NCBI RefSeq assembly: GCF_000166415.1
Contig: NC_014654.1
Coordinates: 1,116,001-1,180,000 of the forward strand
Length of the DNA: 64,000 nt
Source of the DNA: Halanaerobium hydrogeniformans
GTDB lineage: Bacteria > Bacillota > Halanaerobiia > Halanaerobiales > Halanaerobiaceae
Direction of reading: 5' to 3'
Shown: positions 35,678 through 43,521 of the stretch, one piece after another
How the letters are laid out: each line of letters opens with the position of its first letter
How positions within the stretch are numbered: the stretch's first letter is position 1
Notes under the pieces: model-generated
The model's database searches: none
What the model saw: only the letters and a program-made list of their open reading frames with translations
Told to the model about the DNA's origin: nothing
Position numbers and translations under genes: made by a program

Positions 35678-36319
35678 ATGAGCATATTAGATAAATTATC
35701 AACATCAATACAGGCAGGTAATGTTGCCAAAGTAACTGAGCTAGTCAACCAAGGTTTAAGAGAAGGAATTGAACCGTATGCTATTTTATATGATGGCTTA
35801 ATGGACGGTATGGGAATTATTGGTGAGAAGTTCAAAAAGAATGAAGTTTTTGTACCTGAAGTACTGATTGCTGCTAGAGCAATGAACGCTGGCATGAAAA
35901 TACTAAAACCAAAGTTAATAGAAACAGGTGTGGAGGATATTGGCAAGGTTGTTCTTGGTACTGTTAAAGGAGATTTGCATGATATAGGTAAAAATCTAGT
36001 CAAAATGATGCTTCAGGGAAATGGTTTTGAAGTAATAGATTTAGGAACGGATGTTTCTGCATAGGAGTTTGTTGATGCTTTAGTTACACATAAACCAGAT
36101 ATTATAGGTCTTTCAGCTTTATTGACAACAACAAAACCTGTTATGAAGGAAATTGTAGAGAAATTAGAAGCAGAGGGAGTTAGAGATAAAGTTATAGTTA
36201 TGATTGGTGGTGCCCCTATTTCTGAGAAGTACTGTTTAGAAATTGGAGCTGATTTTTATGCAAAAGATGCTGCCACTGCAGCCACTATTGCAAAAGAAAA
36301 GGTTACGAGAGTTTCATAA
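35678..36319 (+). pseudogene. Corrinoid methyl-carrier protein with an in-frame TAG codon
   Basis: This is a homologue of the corrinoid protein at 30334. The frame runs 128 codons to TAG at 36062-36064 and then continues without any other lesion to TAA at 36319. With the TAG read as an amino acid the length is 213 residues, matching the paralogue's 214. The cap domain (FKKNEVFVPEVLIAARAMNAGMKIL) and the cobalt-His motif KGDLHDIGKNLVKMMLQ precede the TAG; LSALLTTTKPVMKEI and IGGAPISEKYC follow it. The paralogue has Glu at the TAG position (TPEKF versus SA-stop-EF). Possible explanations are a nonsense mutation, a sequencing error or pyrrolysine/amber readthrough. Ribosome site: GAGAGGGGA. Confidence 0.85.
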
Positions 36320-36395
36320 AATATTATAAATAAAAAGACTAAAGATATGTTTTTTAATTATCATATAGAATAATTTTATTCTAGGAGGTGCTATT

Positions 36396-38195
36396 TTGGT
36401 ATATCAGCTGAAAATTTTATCATCAAAAAAAGAAAGTATCATAGCAGTTAGACAGCCGGATAATTTATTAGAAACACTTCACTCTCATCATTACAGCCTG
36501 CCCTCTATCTGTGGTGGTAATCAAAGCTGTGGGCAGTGTAAAATCAAAGTATTAGAAGGTGATTTGAAGCTTACTGATGCTGAAATAGATATGCTTAGCA
36601 GAAAAGAAATTAACAAAGATATAAGACTTGCTTGCTGCCATAAAATTAATGGATACCTTAAAATTAGTCTTCCTGAATATAATAAAATAAATATATTAAC
36701 AAAAAGTTCGGAAGTTGATATAGAGTTAAATCCTTCTATTAAAAGAAAAATTATAAATCCAGTTAATTCTTCCATAGAAAAACAAACTGATTTATTAACA
36801 ATTTTAAAAGAAAATAATACCTGGTTTAATTGTATTAAGATTAACTTATTAAATAAATTACCTAATTTATCAACAGAAAGAAAAACTGCAGCAGTTGTAA
36901 ATCAGGGAGAGATAATAGATTTTCAAAGAGTTGATCATACTTCAGGTGTATATGGATTTGCATTAGATATTGGTACTACAACAGTGGTAATGTATTTGGT
37001 TAATCTTTTGTCTGGTAAAGAAGTAGATGTGATTTCATTTGCTAATCCTCAAAAAGAACAGGGAGCAGATGTAATTTCTCGAATAAATTATACTCAAAAA
37101 AATAAAGAAGGCCTAAAAAATTTGCAGCAGAAAATAATCAATGGGTTAAATACAGCAATTGATAAAATACTTAAAAAAAATAATATTAAAAAAAATAATA
37201 TTTATCAAATAAGTATTGTTGGTAACACTATAATGCTCCACTTTTTATTAGGTGTTTCAGCAGAAAAAATGGCTAAATCTCCCTATATTCCAGTATTTAC
37301 AGAGGAATTAAACTTAGACCCTGGTGATTTAGATCTTAATATCAATAAAAATGCAGTAATAAAGTTGCATCCTTCTATTTCCAGTTATATTGGAGCTGAT
37401 ATTGTCGCTGATATTACAGCTACTGATTATGAAAATTACAGATACAGTTTACTAATTGATATTGGTACAAATGGCGAAATAGTTTTGTTTAAAGATGATA
37501 AGATTTATGCATGTTCTGCAGCAGCAGGACCTGCTTTTGAAGGTGCAGGGATTAGATATGGTTCTGCTGGAGTTCCTGGAGCTGTTGCTGCTTTTGATGA
37601 AAATGGATATCATACCATTGCTGATCAGCCCCCACATGGAATCTGTGGTTCAGGCCTACTTGATATTGTTTGTTATTTGCTGGAAAAAAATTATATTGAT
37701 AAAAATGGTGCTTTTAATAAAAAAGAAAATCTTTCAAAGCCTAAACAGAAAAGATTACTTCAATACAAAGGAAAACCTGCCTTTATAGTTGTAGATTCTG
37801 AAGAAACAGCAAATTCTGAAGCTTTAATACTTACTCAAAAGGATATAAGAGAATTTCAGCTTGCTAAGGGTGCTGTTGCAGCTGGAATAGAGATTTTAAT
37901 TAAAAAAGCAGGTATCCAAACTTCTGATATTGAGAGATTATATCTTGCAGGTGGATTTGGAAATTATATCAATATTGAAAACGCAAAAAAAGTAGGTCTT
38001 ATTCCTAATATGTTGACAGCAAATGCAGTTAAAATGGGTAATGGAGCAGGATTAGGAGCAAAAATTTATTTGCTTAATCTAGATAAAGCAAATGAAGCAT
38101 CAGAAACTTCAACTAAAATTGAGTATGTAGAATTATCAAAAATCAAATTATTCCAAAAATATTTTATGGATAATATGCTTTTTAATATGATTTAA
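36396..38195 (+). CDS. RACo-type reductive activator of corrinoid proteins
   Basis: This 599-residue ATP-dependent activator reduces inactive cob(II)alamin on methyl-carrier proteins back to Co(I). Residues ~30-85 carry a 2Fe-2S ferredoxin-like site (CGGNQSCGQC and the later ACC). A linker follows, then an ASKHA ATPase domain with GFALDIGTTTVVMYLV, LLIDIGTNGEIVL, GICGSGLLDIV and LYLAGGFGNYI. The start is TTG 36396, five bases after AGGAGGTG. It most likely services both corrinoid proteins of the region. Confidence 0.9.
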   Translation: MVYQLKILSSKKESIIAVRQPDNLLETLHSHHYSLPSICGGNQSCGQCKIKVLEGDLKLTDAEIDMLSRKEINKDIRLACCHKINGYLKISLPEYNKINILTKSSEVDIELNPSIKRKIINPVNSSIEKQTDLLTILKENNTWFNCIKINLLNKLPNLSTERKTAAVVNQGEIIDFQRVDHTSGVYGFALDIGTTTVVMYLVNLLSGKEVDVISFANPQKEQGADVISRINYTQKNKEGLKNLQQKIINGLNTAIDKILKKNNIKKNNIYQISIVGNTIMLHFLLGVSAEKMAKSPYIPVFTEELNLDPGDLDLNINKNAVIKLHPSISSYIGADIVADITATDYENYRYSLLIDIGTNGEIVLFKDDKIYACSAAAGPAFEGAGIRYGSAGVPGAVAAFDENGYHTIADQPPHGICGSGLLDIVCYLLEKNYIDKNGAFNKKENLSKPKQKRLLQYKGKPAFIVVDSEETANSEALILTQKDIREFQLAKGAVAAGIEILIKKAGIQTSDIERLYLAGGFGNYINIENAKKVGLIPNMLTANAVKMGNGAGLGAKIYLLNLDKANEASETSTKIEYVELSKIKLFQKYFMDNMLFNMI

Positions 38196-38268
38196 ATAAC
38201 ATTAAAAATTTTCCAGTTTATACCGAAGTGCAAAGTAGAAGTTATAATAAATAATGGGGGGGTTGAGA

Positions 38269-38964
38269 GTGTTTAAAAAATTAGTGCCAAGGGCAGATAA
38301 AGAAAAATTAAAAAAGCAACTTTATTTAAGAGAAAATCAGTTTAAAGAATTTAATTTGATGTTAGAAGAGGCTTTAAAAATAGCTGTTCCTAAATCTCTT
38401 TTTAAAACAGCAACAGTGGAAATGCAAGGAGAAGAATTTGTTGTTATTGACGGAATAAAATATAAAAGTCGAATTTTAAGTGTTAACTTAACTGAAGTGA
38501 AAAAGGTTTTTCCATATATAACTACAGCTGGAATAGAACTTCAAAATTGGGCTGAAAAATATACAGAAATACTTGCAGATTATTGGGCTGATTCTATTCA
38601 AGAGGAGATATTAAGAAATGCAGTTAGTGATATCTGTGGTTTTATAGATAAGATCAATAACTTGGAAAAATCTTCTGAAATGAATCCAGGATCTCTTAAA
38701 GACTGGCCAATTGAAGAACAGCAACAGCTTTTTGAACAATTTTCTGATATACCTTCTGAAATGAAAATTGAGTTAACAAAGTCTATGCTGATTTTTCCAC
38801 CAAAGACTATAACTGGGATAAGGTTTTCTGATAATAATGACTATGAAAACTGTCAGTTGTGTCCACGAGAAAATTGCATAACTAGATGTGCAAAATATAA
38901 TCCTAATTTATTTGAAGAAAGATATCAAAATACTAAAAAAATCTGTAGCACTAGGGAAGTGTAA
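38269..38964 (+). CDS. Methionine synthase activation-domain-like corrinoid accessory protein
   Basis: This 231-residue protein resembles free-standing versions of the B12-dependent methionine synthase activation domain found in corrinoid methyltransferase clusters. Segments are VFPYITTAGIELQNWAEKY and FADYW-like LADYWADSIQEEILRNAV. The C-terminal FPPKTITGIRF precedes a Cys-rich tail CQLCPRENCITRCAKY that could bind a metal or Fe-S centre. GTG 38269 follows a G-rich ribosome site; an in-frame ATG at 38254 would precede that site and lacks its own. It is probably involved in corrinoid reactivation together with RACo. Confidence 0.72.
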   Translation: MFKKLVPRADKEKLKKQLYLRENQFKEFNLMLEEALKIAVPKSLFKTATVEMQGEEFVVIDGIKYKSRILSVNLTEVKKVFPYITTAGIELQNWAEKYTEILADYWADSIQEEILRNAVSDICGFIDKINNLEKSSEMNPGSLKDWPIEEQQQLFEQFSDIPSEMKIELTKSMLIFPPKTITGIRFSDNNDYENCQLCPRENCITRCAKYNPNLFEERYQNTKKICSTREV

Positions 38965-38969
38965 ATTTA

Positions 38970-40319
38970 ATGAATGGTAAAGAACTAATATTTCAAGTTT
39001 TTGAATCTGGTAAAGGTGATAGACTGCCCTGGGTTCCTTTTGCAGGAGTTCATGCAGGAAAACTAAAAAATTATACAGCAAGAGAAGTACTGGAAGATGA
39101 AGAGAAATTATTTGAATCTTTGTTGGAGGTTAATAAGATATATCAACCGGATGGGCAACCCATATTATTCGATCTTCAAGTGGAAGCAGAAGCCCTGGGT
39201 TGTGAGTTAATGTGGGAAGAAGATTCACCTCCTACAGTGAAAAATCATCCACTCAAAGATACAGATGAAATTCCTACAAAGATACCACAAAAAGATGAGG
39301 CAAGAATACCAATGGCTATGGAGGTTACTAGAAAAATGAAAGAGGCTGTTGGAGATCACACTGCTTTATATGGTTTGATCTGTGGTCCTTTTACTCTTGC
39401 ATCACATTTGCGAGGTACAAATTTATTTATGGATATGATCACTAATCCAGGGTATGTTAAAGATCTGCTTGGCTATACAAATAAAATTGCAAAAAAAATG
39501 GCATCATATTATATAAAAAATGGAGTCGATATTGTTGCTGCTGTTGACCCTATGGTTTCTCAGATTTCTCCAGCTCACTTTAATCAATTTTTAAAGGAAC
39601 CCTATACTGAATTATTTGCAGAGATTAAAGATCAGGATATTTTTGCTTCATTTTTTGTCTGTGGTGATGCAACAGCAAATATAGAGCCTATGTGTCAAAC
39701 AGAACCTGATAATATTTCTATTGATGAAAACATTCCATTGGAAAAAGCAAAAGAAATTACAGATAAGTATGATATAGTTCTTGGAGGTAATATTCCATTA
39801 ACAACTGTTATGCTTTTAGGAAATCAGCAGGATAATATGAAATGGGTAATTGATACCCTTGATAAGGTTAGCAAAGAAAATCTTATTTTGTCTCCAGGTT
39901 GTGATATGCCTTATGATGTTCCAATAGAAAACTCAATTGCTGTTGAACAAGCAGTACATGAGCCAGAACAGGTAAGAGAAATGGTTAAGAACTATCAAGC
40001 AGAAGAGATTAACACGGATGCTGTAGAATTACCTGATTATGAAAATTTAGATCGACCATTGATAGAAGTATTTACTCTTGATTCTGCAACTTGTGCAGCC
40101 TGTACATATATGAAGGAAGCAGCAATGGATGTTAAAGAAGAATATATAAAAGATATTGATGTTGTAGAATATAAATATAACAGCAAAGAAAACATAGCTA
40201 GAATTACGAAAGTCGGCGTTAAACAGTTACCCAGTATTTATATAAATGGTCAACTTGAGTTTTCTTCTATAGTTCCCAACAAAGAAGAGCTTGTGGAGGC
40301 AATTAAAAAATGCCAGTAA
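38970..40319 (+). CDS. MtbA/MtaA-like URO-D methyltransferase fused to a thioredoxin-like domain
   Basis: The 449-residue protein has two parts. Residues ~1-345 are a URO-D-fold methyl-corrinoid:acceptor methyltransferase, with LPWVPFAGVHAGKL at the start, FFVCGDATANIEPM and LSPGCDMPYDVP (Cys zinc-ligand candidates). Residues ~365-449 form a thioredoxin/glutaredoxin-like domain with a CAAC redox pair in DSATCAACTYMKE, a cis-Pro-like VKQLPSIYINGQ and a helical end. Such a fusion could deliver a thiol acceptor or keep the zinc-Cys site reduced. It overlaps the next gene by 10 bases. Confidence 0.8.
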   Translation: MNGKELIFQVFESGKGDRLPWVPFAGVHAGKLKNYTAREVLEDEEKLFESLLEVNKIYQPDGQPILFDLQVEAEALGCELMWEEDSPPTVKNHPLKDTDEIPTKIPQKDEARIPMAMEVTRKMKEAVGDHTALYGLICGPFTLASHLRGTNLFMDMITNPGYVKDLLGYTNKIAKKMASYYIKNGVDIVAAVDPMVSQISPAHFNQFLKEPYTELFAEIKDQDIFASFFVCGDATANIEPMCQTEPDNISIDENIPLEKAKEITDKYDIVLGGNIPLTTVMLLGNQQDNMKWVIDTLDKVSKENLILSPGCDMPYDVPIENSIAVEQAVHEPEQVREMVKNYQAEEINTDAVELPDYENLDRPLIEVFTLDSATCAACTYMKEAAMDVKEEYIKDIDVVEYKYNSKENIARITKVGVKQLPSIYINGQLEFSSIVPNKEELVEAIKKCQ

Positions 40320-41245
40320 AAAAAATAAATCCAAATTCTAAGCCGATACCATTAATAATTATCACAGGATTTTTAGGGTCTGGGAAAACTACATTTTTAA
40401 ATAATATTTTAAACAGCCTTCGCTTAAAAAAAATAGGGTTAATAATAAATGAATTTGGCGAGATAAATGTTGATGCAGAGCTAATTAATATGGAAGGTGA
40501 TTCTGAAATAAGTGAGATAAATAATGGTTCAATATTTTGCAGTTGTTTATCTGGCTCTTTTATTAATACACTTGCAAAATACCAGGATTTAGACTTAGAT
40601 TATATTTTTGTAGAGAGCTCAGGTATGTCAAGGCCGATCAGTTTAGATAAAATTTTGGATAGTTTAAACACTTTAACAGAACAAAGTTTTAATTATTCAG
40701 GTATGATTTGTATTGTAGATGCTTTAAACATTAATAATTTGCTAAAATCAGTCAATTCTGTTAAAGAACAGATTGCCTATAGTGATCTTATATTGATAAA
40801 TAAGACTGATCTTGTAGATGCTAAAGATATAGAAAATGCAGTAGTTAATATAAAAATGATTAATGAGCATGCTAAGATAGTAGAAACATCTTTTGCAAAA
40901 ATAGATATTAATTTATTAGAGAATTTATCTAATATAAATGATTTAAAGTCAGTTAGATTAGATGATAATTTATCTTCGGAAAATATTATACCTGAGAATT
41001 TTTTATTAAAATTTGAAAAAGAAATTAAAGAGCAGGAATTAGAATTTTTTTTAAATCAAATTAAAAATAATATATACCGGATAAAAGGATTTGTTAAGAT
41101 TAAAGGAGGTAAAACTGCTCTTGTAAACAGCAGTAGAAAAGAAGTAGAATGGAGCCTTGTTGATAATAAAGAAATTAAGGATTCTAAATTGGTAGTTTTT
41201 GCTGAAAATAAAGCAGATATATCGGTACCTAGCTCTTGGAAGTAA
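40310..41245 (+). CDS. CobW/COG0523-family GTPase (metallochaperone type)
   Basis: This 311-residue G3E GTPase has Walker A TGFLGSGKTTFLNNIL, LIINEFGEINVDAELI, the metal motif region GSIFCSC (canonical CxCC reduced to CxC followed by Leu), ESSGMSRP and NKTDLVD. It overlaps the methyltransferase gene and ends the cluster, so it probably inserts a metal such as zinc (or acts on the corrinoid system). The C-terminal CobW domain is shorter than usual. Confidence 0.87.
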   Translation: MPVKKINPNSKPIPLIIITGFLGSGKTTFLNNILNSLRLKKIGLIINEFGEINVDAELINMEGDSEISEINNGSIFCSCLSGSFINTLAKYQDLDLDYIFVESSGMSRPISLDKILDSLNTLTEQSFNYSGMICIVDALNINNLLKSVNSVKEQIAYSDLILINKTDLVDAKDIENAVVNIKMINEHAKIVETSFAKIDINLLENLSNINDLKSVRLDDNLSSENIIPENFLLKFEKEIKEQELEFFLNQIKNNIYRIKGFVKIKGGKTALVNSSRKEVEWSLVDNKEIKDSKLVVFAENKADISVPSSWK

Positions 41246-41340
41246 ATTCAAATCAGAGCAACTGAAATTAAAAGTACTAAACAATTTCATATTATAATGA
41301 TAACTCCACTTTTTTGATATGATACTTCCAAAGTAGACAG

Positions 41341-42553
41341 TGGATTGTCAATACTTTTTACAACAATTTTTTATCGAACATTAAATATCTATATTCAACA
41401 GGTGTTAGGTAATCTAACGACCCGTGGATTCTGTGGTTATTATACCAGTTAACATAGTCAAATAGCTCATATTCCAGCTCTTCAAAGCTGTTAAATATTC
41501 TGTCATAAGCAAATTCAGTCTTAACTACTTTAAAGGCTGCTTCTGCCACTGCATTATCATATGGGCATCCTTTATTGCTTAAAGAACGCTCAATATCAAA
41601 CCTGACTAAAATATCATCGATAGCTTTATTTTTGAATTCATTACCTCTATCAGTATGTAAAATATTAATTTGATTTAGTGGTCTTTTAATACTTTTAAAA
41701 GCCTCAGTTACTAATTCGGCATTTTTCTTTTTACCTGCTGCATAACCAACAAATTCACGGTTGAAGAGATCTATGATCAGACAGACATAGTTCCATTTTC
41801 CTTTTACATTAACATAGGTTAAATCACTGACAACAACGTCTAGAGCTTCTTCTTTGTTAAATTCTCTGTTTACAATATTGGCAATTTTATCTTCATTACA
41901 GCTTGGAGAATGAACTTTGTATTGTTTTTTAGTATAAGTAGAAACTAGATTATATTTTTTCATTATTTTACCTATTCTTCGCTTGGACACCTGATAACCT
42001 TTTTTAGCTAATTCTCTTTTGATTTTTCTGGTTCCATAGTGATTTCTACTTGCTTTGTAAATGGAAATCACTTCGCTTTCTAGTTCAACATCAACCTGTT
42101 TTTCTTTAGGGGTATAATAGATCATACCCCTTGATATATTGAGTGCTCTGCACATGGCGCTAATACTGTATTTATCCCTGTTTGCCTTAATAACTGCTAC
42201 TTTCGTCCCATTATCAGCGCCGCTTGACTTTAAAATATCATTCTCCATTTTTAACTGCTTGTTTTCTTTTTGTAATTTAATTAATTCTTTTTCTTTATCA
42301 GATCTATTATCTTTAGCGCTGAATGAACCTGAGTTATTATAGTCTTTTATCCATTTATGAAGTGTGGACCTTGCCATTCCATATTCATTGAGTATTTCAG
42401 TTTGATTTTTACCATTATTGGCCAGAGCAACAACTTTTCTTTTGATTTCTTCAGGATATTTTGTAGGCATGATATTTTCCTCCATTTTAGTTTGTTATTA
42501 TCTTATTATATCATGTCCGAGAAAAAACTGTTTAATTAATTATACCCGATCCA
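41341..42553 (-). mobile_element. IS3-family insertion sequence, complete
   Basis: The 1213-bp element has ends TGGATTGTC... and ...CCCGATCCA, forming short inverted repeats (TGGATnG), and CAG target duplications at 41338-41340 and 42554-42556. The uninterrupted repeat copy at 44759 (with CGG in place of CAG) confirms the target. It encodes one minus-strand transposase. Confidence 0.88.
41358..42470 (-). CDS. IS3-family transposase (single ORF)
   Basis: This 370-residue transposase starts at the ATG at 42470 (MPTKYPEEIKRK) after GGAGG on the minus strand. The N-terminal helix-turn-helix and leucine-zipper-like coil (residues 1-85) correspond to OrfA. The HTH_21 and rve integrase domains have the DDE residues in VVSDLTYV, LHTDRGNEF and DNAVAEAAFKVVKTEF. 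OrfA and OrfB are in one frame here, unlike most IS3 elements that use a -1 frameshift. Confidence 0.93.
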   Translation of the reverse strand: MPTKYPEEIKRKVVALANNGKNQTEILNEYGMARSTLHKWIKDYNNSGSFSAKDNRSDKEKELIKLQKENKQLKMENDILKSSGADNGTKVAVIKANRDKYSISAMCRALNISRGMIYYTPKEKQVDVELESEVISIYKASRNHYGTRKIKRELAKKGYQVSKRRIGKIMKKYNLVSTYTKKQYKVHSPSCNEDKIANIVNREFNKEEALDVVVSDLTYVNVKGKWNYVCLIIDLFNREFVGYAAGKKKNAELVTEAFKSIKRPLNQINILHTDRGNEFKNKAIDDILVRFDIERSLSNKGCPYDNAVAEAAFKVVKTEFAYDRIFNSFEELEYELFDYVNWYNNHRIHGSLDYLTPVEYRYLMFDKKLL

Positions 42554-42627
42554 CAGTCTAATTAATTAAAATAGACTGTCTACTTGGAGGTGTTTTTTTA
42601 TGGAAAGAAAAAATCACAAAAGACCTT

Positions 42628-42720
42628 AATTATTTTGTATGTATGATAACTAATGCCGTGAATTATAATACCTTGAAAAAACTAATAATCAAAAATCTAC
42701 CCTAAATAAATTCTAATATC
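42628..42720 (+). pseudogene. Relic of a phage-like replication gene
   Basis: About 85 bases here match bases 49597-49680 of the intact replication-type gene at roughly four in five positions (for example both contain ATGATAACTAATGCC). The reading frame is broken by stops. It follows hairpin repeat copy A, whose GGAGGTG is followed by an ATG and a 9-codon frame. This suggests a largely deleted copy of the same element. Confidence 0.6.
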
Positions 42721-42721
42721 T

Positions 42722-42781
42722 TTGACAGAAGTGTATTTTTTTGTTAAAATATGAGTGTACTCATTAAATGAATATACTCAT
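42722..42781 (+). promoter_or_regulatory. TetR gene promoter with tandem palindromic operators
   Basis: TTGACA (42722-42727), 17 bases, and TAAAAT (42745-42750) form a strong promoter. Two near-identical 14-bp palindromes follow: ATGAGTGTACTCAT (42751-42764) and ATGAATATACTCAT (42768-42781), with centres 17 bp apart. This geometry suits a TetR-family repressor controlling its own gene. Confidence 0.78.
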
Positions 42782-42818
42782 ATTATACATAATAATATGT
42801 TTAGGAGGAATAATTATT

Positions 42819-43433
42819 ATGAGTTTAAGAAATAAAAGAAAGCAAGAAACTAGAGAACAGATATTAAAGTATGCCAGGCATCTTTTTTCGGATAGAGGTT
42901 ATCAACAAACTACTGTTTCAGAAATTGCGGCCCAGTCGGGAATTGCAGAGGGTACAATCTATAACTACTTTGACTCTAAAGGAGAAATCTTAGTTACTAT
43001 TTTTGCTGAATATTTCCCACAGAAAAGTTATCAGTTTAATGATATTAAGCCTGGTAAGCCAGAAGATTTGGTAGAAGAAATAATTAATTTTTTAGAACAT
43101 CATTTGTCAATAGTTAAAAAATTGGATAAATCCCTGCTTCGAGAGGGATTTTCTTTACAGCTTAAATACAAGCATGAAAATGAAAATATTTTTAAAGAAT
43201 TAGATAAGATCGATCAGAAAATTATAAAAGAAGTGAGAGAATTTTTGTTTGAGCTAAAAGATAAAAAGGTTATAGTTTCTGATGTAGATCTATATAAATT
43301 TACCAATATATGTTATTCGATTTATCATTATAACTTCAGCAAATTTGTGATGGGCCCTCAGAGTGATTATGGAAACTTTATATCAGAGTTAAAAGAAGAA
43401 ATTAGATTTATAATTAGAGAAATTTTAATGTAA
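42819..43433 (+). CDS. TetR/AcrR-family transcriptional regulator
   Basis: This 204-residue regulator starts at ATG 42819 after TAGGAGGAA; an in-frame ATG at 42768 lies inside the operator. The N-terminal helix-turn-helix TTVSEIAAQSGIAEGTIYNYFDSKGEIL is canonical. The ligand domain is unassigned. It is 88 bases upstream of an AI-2E-type permease gene, its likely target, and probably represses itself through the tandem palindromes. Confidence 0.92.
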   Translation: MSLRNKRKQETREQILKYARHLFSDRGYQQTTVSEIAAQSGIAEGTIYNYFDSKGEILVTIFAEYFPQKSYQFNDIKPGKPEDLVEEIINFLEHHLSIVKKLDKSLLREGFSLQLKYKHENENIFKELDKIDQKIIKEVREFLFELKDKKVIVSDVDLYKFTNICYSIYHYNFSKFVMGPQSDYGNFISELKEEIRFIIREILM

Positions 43434-43521
43434 TAGTTCTTAAAATTTATGGTGATTAATTTCAGTCCTGGTGGTGCAGTTATATATAGAAATTAAAAAA
43501 AATATTGTGGGGTGATTAAAA

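Larger units (their letters stand above)
41298..42601. repeat. Hairpin repeat copy A, interrupted by an IS3 element
   Basis: The repeat's left part (41298-41340) and right part (42554-42601) flank the IS. Joined, with one copy of the CAG duplication removed, they contain a perfect 14-bp inverted repeat AAGTAGACAGTCTA / TAGACTGTCTACTT with an A/T loop, then GGAGGTG and a T-run. An uninterrupted copy lies at 44759-44844. The original role is unknown; a promoter-proximal or replication-linked element is possible because a replication-gene relic follows it. Confidence 0.75.

Noticed and set aside
41051-41290. Minus-strand frame of 79 codons over the end of the CobW gene
   Set aside because: It is a shadow of the CobW reading frame without a ribosome site or recognisable domain.
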